Under the pieces are notes generated by a model. The model was given only the letters and a program-made list of their open reading frames with translations, was not told where the DNA came from and made no database searches. Source: Paenalicyclobacillus macrosporangiidus (GTDB lineage: Bacteria > Bacillota > Bacilli > Alicyclobacillales > Alicyclobacillaceae). Taken from it: a DNA stretch of 64,000 bases. Numbering within the stretch: position 1 is the stretch's first letter; the number at the start of each line of letters is the position of its first letter. Position numbers and translations under genes: made by a program. The stretch lies in assembly GCF_900116805.1 (NCBI RefSeq), contig NZ_FPBV01000015.1, positions 1 through 64,000 on the forward strand, in the 5' to 3' direction. Positions 31,467 to 39,190 of this stretch are shown in pieces.

Positions 31467-33431
31467 TCAATCTGCCACTCCTTCCGTCTCCGCCGCTACG
31501 ACCTTGGTAGACCACAGCCTGTCCTCGGCAGGGGTGGCTTGGTAGTAGGAATAGACGATCTCGCCTCCGACATCCCACCGTACCTGGCCGCGTTCGAACT
31601 CAAAGAGCTGTTCGAGTTCGTGATCTGCCAATGAGAACAGCTCACGCAGCGCGGCCGCATCTTGTCTGTCTTGCCGCAACAGGCACTTAGTGGCTGAGTT
31701 ACGGATAATGCTGGCACCGTATTCACTGGCCGCAAACACTCGGAATTGCTGGCTGGCTGCCACTGCGGAACCGCCACGTTTGCGAATCCGCGTGAAACTT
31801 GTGTCCAGGAACAAGGCCGCCTGGTTCCCCGCTGGTGTTCCCTCGCGGTTTTTCAGCGCTTCTTGCGCTTCGTCCACGAGCACCCGCTTTTTCTGCCCGG
31901 GATTTTTCTTGATAAACCGTTCAATGATCCACTCCAACGCCACGTACATGCCGAGCTTTCGCAAATCGCTGTTTTCGCTTAAACGAGAGAGATCGAACAC
32001 CACAATCGGCGCTTGTGCCAGTCGGAGAGTGCTCTGACAGTCGAACAGGCCCAATGTCTTGCCTGCTGTAACCCGTTCGAGACGGTCGGCCAGGTTCTGA
32101 TACCGCGGATCAGCGGTGGCGACTTTGCGCAGTTTCTGGTAGAAATCCGAGAACTGAGGTTGTTTACGGCGACGGCGCATCTGCAAGGACTGGCCTTGCA
32201 GTTGGTGGGGGAGATCATACAGGGAATTAGGGTCCTCCGTGAATCTGAAGTCCTTGCGGTAAATCTCCTCCCACAGGCGATTGATAAGCGCAATCTCCGC
32301 GCCAGTCAGGTCGTCCGAACCCGTCAGACTGGCGGCGTAGCGGGTGAAGTTGGTCATTTCGTCGATTTTCTCTGCGATGTCCACCCGCGCCTTTTTCTGA
32401 CCGGTGACCGGATCGATGTACTCTTCTTCCTCCAGTTCGCAGGGGTTGATTTTGTCCGGTGCGTCATAGTCGATGGTGACCACCGCTCCGCCCAGGGCCT
32501 TGGCGAGAGGCGGATACTCCCCTTCCCAGTCAATCACGACGGTTTGGATGTCGTGCAGAACGCTGTGGGAGATGAGCATCTTCAGAAAGTACGATTTGCC
32601 GGCGCCCGACACACCACAGACAAACATGTTTGCGTTCGTCAGTCCGTCATGCCACGCGTCGTAGAACATCGGTGCTCCGGAGACCAAGTCGAATCCGACC
32701 AACGGACCGCGGCGATGTGAAAACTGGCTGGAGGTAAACGGAAACATGTTGGCAACATAACTGCCGAACACCTCCATGGGGAACCGCAACTTGTTTATCC
32801 CCAATGGAGACACCGTTAACAGACCTTCCTGCTGAAGATAAGCCGCGTCCAAGAGTTGAAATCCGCGCCCGGGGCCCTCACGCTCCAACGTGGCGCAGGC
32901 TCGTTCCAGAGCCGGCAGACTTTCCGCGCTGACGGTGAGAACGACCGTCAGGTAATACATCTTTTCTTCTCCTGCCTGCAATGCAGCGCGGAGACTGTCG
33001 AGTTCCTCAATACGGCGGCGATTGAAAGTGACGTTTTCGGTTCGGTCAGCCTTGATGTCCATCGCGATCTGCGCTTCAAGGCCTGAGATGACCTGGGTGA
33101 TCTTTCGGATCTGGCGGGCCGAATCCGCAGGTTCGATATGCACCGAAACGTCGACGTCCGCGCCGAATCTGAAAAACTGGTTTAGGAACCCAAAGTGCAC
33201 GCGGTTGGGCATGCGGGTTACCACGTACGTCCGACGGTAACTGTTGGGGGCGATCTCCACGTACGTCGGGCGAAACTGCGCTTGACTGGCCGTTGCTATA
33301 ACGTCCTGGAGAGTCGGGGCGTGCTCTCCCCAGACTTCCTCCAAGGCTTGTTGTTCGCGTTGGCTGTCACGTTTACGCTTGGACGGCTTTTCCTGCTGCT
33401 GTGCGGCTTGTCCTTTGCGAAACCAACGCAT
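31467..33431 (-). CDS. virB4: VirB4-type conjugation ATPase
   Basis: A 654-residue protein. The N-terminal ~270 residues form the VirB4/TraC N-domain (YVVTRMPNRVHFGFLNQFFRFGADVDVSVHI). Walker A is GVSGAGKSYFLK (about 270) with the following IDWEGEY, Walker B-like VFDLSRL and the Gln/Arg motif near VAASQQFRVF mark the RecA-like motor. VirB4 energises assembly and transfer. It overlaps the upstream membrane-protein gene by 59 bases and precedes virB6-like. Length is typical of Gram-positive VirB4. Confidence 0.92.
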   Translation of the reverse strand: MRWFRKGQAAQQQEKPSKRKRDSQREQQALEEVWGEHAPTLQDVIATASQAQFRPTYVEIAPNSYRRTYVVTRMPNRVHFGFLNQFFRFGADVDVSVHIEPADSARQIRKITQVISGLEAQIAMDIKADRTENVTFNRRRIEELDSLRAALQAGEEKMYYLTVVLTVSAESLPALERACATLEREGPGRGFQLLDAAYLQQEGLLTVSPLGINKLRFPMEVFGSYVANMFPFTSSQFSHRRGPLVGFDLVSGAPMFYDAWHDGLTNANMFVCGVSGAGKSYFLKMLISHSVLHDIQTVVIDWEGEYPPLAKALGGAVVTIDYDAPDKINPCELEEEEYIDPVTGQKKARVDIAEKIDEMTNFTRYAASLTGSDDLTGAEIALINRLWEEIYRKDFRFTEDPNSLYDLPHQLQGQSLQMRRRRKQPQFSDFYQKLRKVATADPRYQNLADRLERVTAGKTLGLFDCQSTLRLAQAPIVVFDLSRLSENSDLRKLGMYVALEWIIERFIKKNPGQKKRVLVDEAQEALKNREGTPAGNQAALFLDTSFTRIRKRGGSAVAASQQFRVFAASEYGASIIRNSATKCLLRQDRQDAAALRELFSLADHELEQLFEFERGQVRWDVGGEIVYSYYQATPAEDRLWSTKVVAAETEGVAD

Positions 33432-34194
33432 CGAGTTTCACCTCCTCTTCGCCCGTCAGGTATTCCTTGAGGCCTCCGTAACGGACGGCATCCCGGGCAC
33501 GGGCATGCACTCGGTCCCGGTTCCAGAAGAACTGGAGCGCTTCAATGGATTCCTCCAGGCTCATGATCTGGGGGGAAACCCGGCATCGGGTCAGTCCGGA
33601 GAGAGCAGTCTCAGTTTCCTGATTGAGCACCCGCAACAAATCATCGGGATCCTTTGTTCCAATCAACCCGGCATCCACCTGGGTAATGAACAGATTTTCA
33701 CGAACTGTACGTTGTTTGTTCCCTTGATCGACCAGGTGAGCTTCTACATGCCGGCCGTATTCCAAGAGCAGGTCCGAACCCCATTTTTCCGCCGTACGTG
33801 TGTAAGTGCGTTGGAAGTCCTGGCGGTAGTCAGTCAAATCCATCCGGCGGCCCTGAACGATAAATTGGACCGGGTTATGGAACATGCCAAACATGGTCTG
33901 GAAGTGATCCCGGATTGAGCGAATTTCTGCTTCCGACAGGGCATACGGATTGATGTTGCCGACTCGAATAAGGCGGCGATAGCCGCCGCCTACAAGCTGG
34001 ATTTCTCCCGTTGGCTCAGCCCGCTCGACGGGCAAGAACTCCTGAAGAGGTCGGACCTTTTTTGGCTTGACCGATACTGACGTCTCATTCTTCTCGCTTC
34101 CGCGCTTTGACTTGCGCAGTTCCGAGATGAGAGTGGCGGCGACAACCGCGGTGAACACGCCGCCGCCCCCTAACCACATCAGCATGTGGTTCAC
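33373..34194 (-). CDS. Membrane-anchored conjugation protein, VirB4-N-terminal-like
   Basis: A 273-residue protein with one N-terminal membrane helix (LMWLGGGGVFTAVVAATLIS) and a cytoplasmic domain. The stretch GGYRRLIRVGNINPYALSEAEIRSIRDHFQTMFG resembles the beta-strand/helix opening of VirB4 N-terminal domains, as if that part had been duplicated and given its own anchor. It lies between PrgI and VirB4 and overlaps VirB4 by 59 bases. It may tether the VirB4 motor to the membrane. Name and role are inferred from position and pattern. Confidence 0.55.
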   Translation of the reverse strand: MNHMLMWLGGGGVFTAVVAATLISELRKSKRGSEKNETSVSVKPKKVRPLQEFLPVERAEPTGEIQLVGGGYRRLIRVGNINPYALSEAEIRSIRDHFQTMFGMFHNPVQFIVQGRRMDLTDYRQDFQRTYTRTAEKWGSDLLLEYGRHVEAHLVDQGNKQRTVRENLFITQVDAGLIGTKDPDDLLRVLNQETETALSGLTRCRVSPQIMSLEESIEALQFFWNRDRVHARARDAVRYGGLKEYLTGEEEVKLDALVSQRTSRTAAGKAVQA

Positions 34195-34586
34195 AGTTCC
34201 ACCCCCTCACGCTTGGCAGCGTCCGCGATGTCGGCAAGCCAGTCATGCATCTCCCGGCGGTGGCGCAACTCGCGGTACGATAAGTCATACCGGTAGATTT
34301 GCGGCTTGAATTTAAACCGAGCTTTCCGCCATACCCAGGTCAGAGCGTTGATTCGCTGTTTCGGTAAGGGGATGACGGCGAGAACCAATCCTGGCAAAAC
34401 CCCCAGTCCTCCTCCCACAATGACGCGGGAGGAGGGGCCAGGGAGAAGGTAAGCCACCAGAGCGCAGAGTGCACCAAGGGGCGCAAACACGGCCAGGCCG
34501 ATCCCAAGAAACAACAGGTGTTTCGTGGTTATAGGACCGATCAGCCTCAGCCCGGTTGAGGAGACTTCGATATATCCCTCTTCCAC
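34191..34586 (-). CDS. PrgI/TcpE-like conjugation membrane protein
   Basis: A 131-residue protein. Two membrane helices (LLFLGIGLAVFAPLGALCALVAYLL and IVGGGLGVLPGLVLAVIPL, about 25-80) are followed by RINALTWVWRKARFKFKPQIYRY, the short cytosolic tail typical of the PrgI family, which takes the VirB3 place next to VirB4 in Gram-positive systems. Its start overlaps nothing; its stop overlaps the next gene by 4 bases. Confidence 0.78.
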   Translation of the reverse strand: MEEGYIEVSSTGLRLIGPITTKHLLFLGIGLAVFAPLGALCALVAYLLPGPSSRVIVGGGLGVLPGLVLAVIPLPKQRINALTWVWRKARFKFKPQIYRYDLSYRELRHRREMHDWLADIADAAKREGVEL

Positions 34587-34611
34587 TGTTCACTCCCCCT
34601 GTTGTTGGTCC

Positions 34612-35016
34612 TTACGCACCAAAGAAGCTCGCGATCCAGGCAGCCAACGCGACGAGAGTTGAGGATGCCAGGCACACCACGATGCCGATAGCACCGTTTC
34701 GGATTTTTTCCATCCCCTCTTGCTTTCTCGTCGCACCACCGTGGATCAAGGAAATTCCGCCGAGAGCAATGAACACCAGACCAAAGCCCGCAGCGGCCGC
34801 GGCGATAATGCCGAATATTCCCATCGCAGCGTCCTTGATGTAGCCAACGATGACGGACTGCGTCACGGTCTTGCCCACCACTTGGTTAAAGGCGTCCGTG
34901 GTGCTGTCTGCAAAGACTGCCTGGGTAGAAAGAGACGTAATGGTCATCATTGTCAGCCAGGTGATGGCTACCCGAATGCCTGGCAGGCGCTTTAGGATCC
35001 TTACGAGGTGCTTCAA
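34612..35016 (-). CDS. VirB2/TrbC-like pilin candidate A
   Basis: About 134 residues from TTG 35016 (GGGAGGGAGG upstream). A signal peptide (LPGIRVAITWLTMMTITSLS, cut near VFA-DS) is followed by a short loop and two hydrophobic helices (GIFGIIAAAAAGFGLVFIALGGISLI and GAIGIVVCLASSTLVALAAWIASFF) separated by a basic turn. That is the VirB2/TrbC pilin layout. It precedes PrgI and VirB4 as in type IV secretion operons. A second such protein lies immediately upstream. Confidence 0.68.
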   Translation of the reverse strand: MKHLVRILKRLPGIRVAITWLTMMTITSLSTQAVFADSTTDAFNQVVGKTVTQSVIVGYIKDAAMGIFGIIAAAAAGFGLVFIALGGISLIHGGATRKQEGMEKIRNGAIGIVVCLASSTLVALAAWIASFFGA

Positions 35017-35044
35017 TGCAACCTCCCTCCCATGTCCTTTCTGG

Positions 35045-35380
35045 TTACATGTGACTGAGGAAAGCCAGAAAACTGAAGTAGACCTGGGGCAGAAGCACAA
35101 TGATGATCTCGGCGACGAACACCCCCGTCACCACTCGTTTGGCCCAACCCGCCAGCGTGGGTGAGTGAAATTTCCACCCGATTAGCCATGCCAACCCGGC
35201 GATCACGAGGAACATTCCGCCGTACGTCAGAGCAAACGACGAAACGCCCTGATACACCGTTGCAATTGCGGTGTTGATTTTGCCCATCATCCCCCCCATA
35301 CTGACTGGGTGAATTCCCATGCTAGACAGGGTATTTAGGCCGATTTGGGACGGGTCCGTGCTGTTGGTTTGCGCCCCCAA
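35045..35380 (-). CDS. VirB2-like pilin candidate B
   Basis: About 111 residues from TTG 35380, chosen because AAGGAGG lies 10 bases upstream. After a Ser/Thr-rich N-terminus come two hydrophobic helices (SSFALTYGGMFLVIAGLAWLIGW and VVTGVFVAEIIIVLLPQVYFSFLAFL). Size and topology match VirB2/TrbC or VirB6-fragment proteins; there is no obvious signal peptide. It is the first gene of the transfer operon after a terminator at 35508-35532. Confidence 0.55.
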   Translation of the reverse strand: MGAQTNSTDPSQIGLNTLSSMGIHPVSMGGMMGKINTAIATVYQGVSSFALTYGGMFLVIAGLAWLIGWKFHSPTLAGWAKRVVTGVFVAEIIIVLLPQVYFSFLAFLSHM

Positions 35381-35507
35381 GGATGTTTCACCTCCTTCAT
35401 CCAGCATTCCAGAAGTTGACGTTGAAAAAATGCAGAATCGATGCAGGTTCATCCTCGGCTGGAACGTTGAATTATTGGGCTCCATTTCAGCGTTTTGGAG
35501 CACGGAT

Positions 35508-35532
35508 AAAAAAGAGCCCCCGTGTCGGGGGC
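35508..35532 (-). terminator. Intrinsic terminator after the 35538-36711 genes
   Basis: On the minus strand GCCCCCG-ACA-CGGGGGC is followed by TCTTTTTT. It ends the upstream operon and separates it from the pilin/virB genes, which must then have their own promoter between 35381 and 35507. Confidence 0.82.
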
Positions 35533-35537
35533 CTGTT

Positions 35538-35762
35538 TCAACGTTTCATACGAACCATTTCGCTCAACCATGATTGGAAGTCTTTCAATGTTGTTTTGGA
35601 TACCGCTTCTCCGTTGAGCCCGCCGAGTCCAAGCAGGGCAGCTGAGACATCCACTGGGCGTTTGGATAACCACAGGACCACGGAGCGAACCGACTGTTCC
35701 GTTTCACGCGCGTATTCCTCCACCACGCGAGTGAATTTCCGCTGCGAATCCAAAGAAATCAC
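35538..35762 (-). CDS. Small helical orphan protein
   Basis: A 74-residue protein, mostly helical (KFTRVVEEYARETEQSVRSVVLW then VDVSAALLGL and LKDFQSWLSEMVRMKR). Its start overlaps the stop of the 3D-domain gene by 4 bases, so the two are coupled. No family recognised. Confidence 0.5.
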   Translation of the reverse strand: MISLDSQRKFTRVVEEYARETEQSVRSVVLWLSKRPVDVSAALLGLGGLNGEAVSKTTLKDFQSWLSEMVRMKR

Positions 35763-36373
35763 CGTTGCTCACCCTCCGTCAAAACACGAACCTGCACGGT
35801 CTGCACGCCGTTTTTCATGCACCGTACCCGGTCTGGGTCGTATATGTCCAAGCGATTTCCGACGATGGCTCCGCCGGTGTCTTGCGCGACGTAGATGTGC
35901 TCGGTCCCGTCGGCGAACCGTACTTGAACCCGAGAGCCCAAAGGAATCACATTCGGGTCCACCGCGACGGTCACGCCTGCTTTCACCGGTGTACCCGTGG
36001 CCGTAATGCCGTTTCCGTTGATTCCACCGGCAGCGTCGTACCATGTGGCAACCATGGGCATCCAACGAAACTGTGGCCGGCCGGCAACATCCACCTCTGA
36101 TTCATTGTCACGTCTCATTTCGAGGTCTGTCATTCCGGTAGCTCGGGAAGACAACTCCGGAAGTGATGTCGTCCACGGTTTGAACTGTGTGGTTTTGGTC
36201 GCCCTGGTATCGTCGGTTGCTTGGCTACACTCAATCCAGTGCGCTTGGACCGGAGGCGGCGCATGTGCTGGTACGGGAGACGGTGTTTGAGCGCTTGGGA
36301 TAGGCGGAAGCAGTCCGACGGCCGAAAGCACTGACGTGGACAGCACGCGCACGCTGGTTCGTAGACGGATCAT
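35759..36373 (-). CDS. 3D-domain (MltA-like) cell-wall protein
   Basis: A 204-residue protein with an N-terminal signal/membrane segment (VRVLSTSVLSAVGLLPPIPS) and a Pro-rich linker. The C-terminal ~110 residues are a 3D domain: ATWYD...GITATGTPVKAGVTVAVDP, PLGSRVQVRF and DTGGAIVGNRLDIY, with the three conserved Asp. These double-psi barrels occur in MltA, YabE and resuscitation factors and act on peptidoglycan. Here it probably assists passage of the transfer apparatus or remodels the wall during germination. It overlaps genes on both sides by 4 bases. Confidence 0.82.
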   Translation of the reverse strand: MIRLRTSVRVLSTSVLSAVGLLPPIPSAQTPSPVPAHAPPPVQAHWIECSQATDDTRATKTTQFKPWTTSLPELSSRATGMTDLEMRRDNESEVDVAGRPQFRWMPMVATWYDAAGGINGNGITATGTPVKAGVTVAVDPNVIPLGSRVQVRFADGTEHIYVAQDTGGAIVGNRLDIYDPDRVRCMKNGVQTVQVRVLTEGEQR

Positions 36374-36711
36374 CGAGCATCACCGACGCGGCCAATGCGG
36401 TCGGCGTCAAGCGGTAACCCCCTGATGTCCTTCCACGTGTACAAAGGGATGTCTACAGTCGTGGCTAGGAAGGTTTTAATTCTTGCGCCGCGAGAAAATT
36501 CCCAGCCCGGGAGAAGTGCAACCGCTTGGCAGGACATCAGTTCACGGATGTTTTGTCGCATATACAAGGCCCATGGATCTTCGGGTGCGCGTTGTTCGGC
36601 GGGATTGTAGACGTCCAAGCCAAGATCACGAAGATCGTTGGCGGCCGCGAGAAATTGTTCTCGATTGAGGTTAGGAAGCCCTGACATGGGCCCACAGAGG
36701 TAGACTCGCAC
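36370..36711 (-). CDS. DUF4406-type nucleoside 2-deoxyribosyltransferase-like protein
   Basis: A 113-residue protein. MRVYLCGPMSGLPNLNREQF and DVYNPAEQ, then ALLPGWEFSRGARIK, are the signature segments of DUF4406, a Rossmann-like family related to nucleoside deoxyribosyltransferases and common in phages. The enzymatic activity of the family is not firmly known; base exchange on deoxynucleosides is the usual guess. First gene of this three-gene operon. Confidence 0.78.
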   Translation of the reverse strand: MRVYLCGPMSGLPNLNREQFLAAANDLRDLGLDVYNPAEQRAPEDPWALYMRQNIRELMSCQAVALLPGWEFSRGARIKTFLATTVDIPLYTWKDIRGLPLDADRIGRVGDAR

Positions 36712-36787
36712 AGATCATCACACTCCTCGGTGTGATCGTCTCACACTGCCGGGGAGCGTACCGTGCATAATTGGCGCAATTCAAAAT

Positions 36788-36827
36788 AGTCCGCTCCTCC
36801 TCGGTATTTGACGAAGAGAAGCGGACT
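36788..36827 (-). terminator. Possible terminator after the 36849-37328 gene
   Basis: AGTCCGCT and AGCGGACT pair across 24 bases; on the minus strand ATTTTGAATT follows. The loop is large and the T-run short, so this is tentative. Confidence 0.35.
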
Positions 36828-36848
36828 TAATGAGGGGTGGCCGGATGT

Positions 36849-37328
36849 TTAGGACAATGTCAAACTGATTCCCTTCCCGATTATTTTGGCGAGACCGAGT
36901 TGCTGCTCCGTACGTGTGTGTTCAAGAAACGTTTTGGCTGCAGATACGACCCTTCTGCGCAAGTCGGGGTTCATCTGCGCGAGAGCTGCTGCAATGTAAA
37001 GTCGTTTCGATTCGTTACTGTTGTTCTCGAATCGTAGGCTATTGTCAACGTTGAATTCTGGATGAATGCAGTTCACAACACTTACACAGATTCCGCGAAA
37101 TTCCCTTGGTTCGGCAACCAGGTTCGCAAATTGGGCTAATCCTGTTTCCGGCCAGAGAGGAACTTGTACCTCGAGGACAGTGCGTACAAGATTGTCTTGC
37201 TCCATCGTCAAAAACTCATCCTGTGCACCAGTCTTTTCGTGCAATAGAGCTTGCACCTGCGTGATGATATCGTCTAGCCTTCCGCTTGCGAATGGATTGA
37301 TCCTCACCGCATCATGGACATTGGGCAT
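36849..37328 (-). CDS. Orphan protein, possibly a fragment of a conjugation ATPase
   Basis: About 159 residues from ATG 37328, with GAGGTGAAGACAAAG upstream. The segment INPFASGRLDDIITQVQALL...LTMEQDNLVRTVLEV is reminiscent of the region after Walker A in VirB4/TraG-type motors ('NPf..d.....i..ll........t......l...v'), but no Walker motifs are present. It could be a remnant or an unrelated helical protein. A 38-bp leader is shared with the 37707-37744 region. Confidence 0.4.
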   Translation of the reverse strand: MPNVHDAVRINPFASGRLDDIITQVQALLHEKTGAQDEFLTMEQDNLVRTVLEVQVPLWPETGLAQFANLVAEPREFRGICVSVVNCIHPEFNVDNSLRFENNSNESKRLYIAAALAQMNPDLRRRVVSAAKTFLEHTRTEQQLGLAKIIGKGISLTLS

Positions 37329-37329
37329 C

Positions 37330-37367
37330 TTTGTCTTCACCTCACGCGAATGTGTAGTCTTTCGGAC
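37330..37367. repeat. 38-bp repeated gene-leader segment, copy 1
   Basis: From TTTGTCTTCACCTCACGCG to TTTCGGAC, it matches 37707-37744 with two differences. On the minus strand it contains the GAGGTGAAGACAAA ribosome site of the 36849-37328 gene. Confidence 0.7.
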
Positions 37368-37371
37368 AGTG

Positions 37372-37632
37372 TTAAAGTTCTGATTCTCCATTTCGATAGA
37401 CGTTTTCGATGGTCTGCGGTATGCCATTGTTCATTTTGAGAACGATTGCAAACTTTTCATTAATCGACAGACGTTTCGCCGCCTCTCTTGCCTCTTTGTG
37501 TGTCGGAGCACTGTAACAGTGTAATCCGTCAGTATCCCATGCAAGAATAGAAAAGGGAAGTGACGTTTCCTTATCCCCGGGGCAAAAGCCCTGGCCTTGT
37601 GGCGGTTGAGTTCTGGTCAAGTTCGTTTTCAT
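37372..37632 (-). CDS. Small orphan protein
   Basis: About 86 residues from ATG 37632 with TTGGAGG upstream. It opens with a polar segment (MKTNLTRTQPPQGQGF) and continues with LPFSILAWDTDGLHCYSAP and helix HKEAREAAKRLSINEK. The DTDGLHCYSAPTHKEAREAAKRL pattern recalls small nucleic-acid-interacting or stress proteins, but no family is recognised. Confidence 0.45.
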   Translation of the reverse strand: MKTNLTRTQPPQGQGFCPGDKETSLPFSILAWDTDGLHCYSAPTHKEAREAAKRLSINEKFAIVLKMNNGIPQTIENVYRNGESEL

Positions 37633-37706
37633 TAGGCTCACCTCCAATCCCCGTTGTGATCGTTCCATAGGTGTGTTGACTCTTCCCGTCTTGGGAATTC
37701 GGCAGA

Positions 37707-37744
37707 TTTGTCTTCACCTCATGCGAATGTGTAGTCTCTCGGAC
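37707..37744. repeat. 38-bp repeated gene-leader segment, copy 2
   Basis: Same as 37330-37367 with two differences. Here it overlaps the end of the P-loop gene and is followed (leftward) by no clear start, since the ATG of copy 1 reads as CTG. Confidence 0.7.
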
Positions 37745-38234
37745 GATGAGCCTTCGGATTCGCCACAACTTTGAATTCCCCCGTTGGAAGATGGGGCAAT
37801 TCATTAACGACATACGCGTGTAACGGACATATCTCTCGGATAGCAGGGTCAGTAAACACCTTTGAAGCCTGATTGATCCGAAAGAACATCCACCATTCTG
37901 CCAGGAGCATCAGTCTTGACATCCGTCCCGTATCCGCTTGGGTTACCAGAAGAACGTGCACCCCTTTGTCTTTCATTCGGGGGATCTCGGCAAGCAGCGT
38001 ACTCCAATGCTCTTCGGTGTACGGGTGGTCAACCACAATTGTCGTTGAGGAACGATAATCCTCGGTCAGTATTGACGATAAGTCGAACCCGTTTAACGCG
38101 TAGCCATCCCAAGATCGGATGTTCTCTGTCCCAAACCACTGATTTTTCACCTCCTCCAGGTGCGTGTTGACCCAAACACTTTTTCCAGACTGCGTGTCAC
38201 CGAATGCAATAATGCACGTTCCTCGTTCCGGCAT
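37719..38234 (-). CDS. P-loop NTPase of unknown role
   Basis: About 171 residues from ATG 38234 (AAGGAGG, 8 bases). Walker A is IIAFGDTQSGKSVWV (residues about 8-22) and TTIVVDHPYTEE looks like Walker B. SwissProt-type families such as zonular-occludens toxin-like or packaging ATPases share this compact layout, but no further signature was seen. It is encoded among orphan genes left of the replication-relaxation-like gene. It may be a plasmid ATPase needed for DNA movement; that is inference. Confidence 0.6.
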   Translation of the reverse strand: MPERGTCIIAFGDTQSGKSVWVNTHLEEVKNQWFGTENIRSWDGYALNGFDLSSILTEDYRSSTTIVVDHPYTEEHWSTLLAEIPRMKDKGVHVLLVTQADTGRMSRLMLLAEWWMFFRINQASKVFTDPAIREICPLHAYVVNELPHLPTGEFKVVANPKAHRPRDYTFA

Positions 38235-38609
38235 GGTCGATGCCTCCTTCATACCTGCAATCCCCATTGTGGTACATTTGGAGGTCTGAAACATGCACTT
38301 TTGAGGCAAGTATTGATTTGCCACTGTTGTCGACCGATGTGCTGTGTGCGGAGACTGGCTAACCGGAGAGGGGATCAGATGGGTGTTCTTTGTCGTCACC
38401 GAAGACTTATGATGTCGAGCGTGTCGAAGCCGGAGGGGTATGTCGTGAGGCGTAATCTGTACCTGGTGTGGGAGTGGCGGGGACGAGGTTTCCTCGGTAA
38501 ACGTGTCCTTAAGATAGCGGCGCAGGAACCGTCCTGGCATGCTGCAGTTCCTGCGCCATCCTGCTCGTGGGTAACGGGGGATCCGACACTCATGCGCTTA
38601 AGCATGAGG
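38235..38609. other. Gene-poor interval with inverted repeats
   Basis: About 375 bases. It contains GGCGCAGGAAC/GTTCCTGCGCC (about 38519-38557) and CTCATGC-GCTTA-AGCATGAG (38589-38608). Open frames on both strands lack ribosome sites. The hairpins may form a leader or end structure for the 38610-39053 gene. Confidence 0.5.
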
Positions 38610-39053
38610 TCAATCCCGTACATACAGGCGATACACTGTGCTGCATTTGTGCGGCTGTTCGCTGCGCGCGTGCTCGGGGAGACGTGATTCCTCCAAAGCA
38701 GCGAAGAAATCTTCCCGGTTCAGACAGTAGAAATAGAACTTGTGCCCCTTTTGAGGCAGTGGGCTCTCGGTAATCAAGACCACATCCGGGAACGAAATCA
38801 CGATGTGACTTCCGTCTTCGGCACGAAGCGCGAGGAAGACGACGGCGCCGTGGACAGCGCTTTCGACTTTGACGAACTCGACCGTATAAGTTTTCTCGTC
38901 GGTTAAACCGGGGTCAATTGCAACGTCGACACGTGATCCCTTGCGTACAACAGACAGGAAATAGTCCACAGACACCGCAGGTTCAAGCTCCGGATTCACA
39001 GCGATGAATTTTTCGACGTCTGGAATACGTTGAGCGTCATGTAAATAGCTCAT
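38610..39053 (-). CDS. Orphan protein
   Basis: A 147-residue protein from ATG (AAGGGGATCC upstream). A helical opening (LHDAQRIPDVEKFIAVNPELEPAVSV) is followed by beta-rich segments (SRVDVAIDPGLTDEKTYTVEFVKVES, GAVVFLALRAEDGSHIVISF). The pattern suggests a small beta-barrel. No family recognised. Confidence 0.5.
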   Translation of the reverse strand: MSYLHDAQRIPDVEKFIAVNPELEPAVSVDYFLSVVRKGSRVDVAIDPGLTDEKTYTVEFVKVESAVHGAVVFLALRAEDGSHIVISFPDVVLITESPLPQKGHKFYFYCLNREDFFAALEESRLPEHARSEQPHKCSTVYRLYVRD

Positions 39054-39190
39054 CGAGGATCCCCTTTCGTGCCGTTATTCACGTGCAATCCTTTCCGGTT
39101 ATTTGTTATTTTCTCGTTTTTCCTGCAATCACCTGTTTCTCGAAGACGTACGGGGGTGTCTCAAACGTGTGTAACCTCTGGCATCAGAGT

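Noticed and set aside
36849-37328. VirD4-type coupling ATPase
   Set aside because: Only a weak motor-like segment is present; no Walker A or B, so it was kept as an orphan.
38396-38687. Rightward frame starting at 38411
   Set aside because: No ribosome site and it runs antisense into the 38610-39053 gene; the inverted repeats explain its basic composition better.
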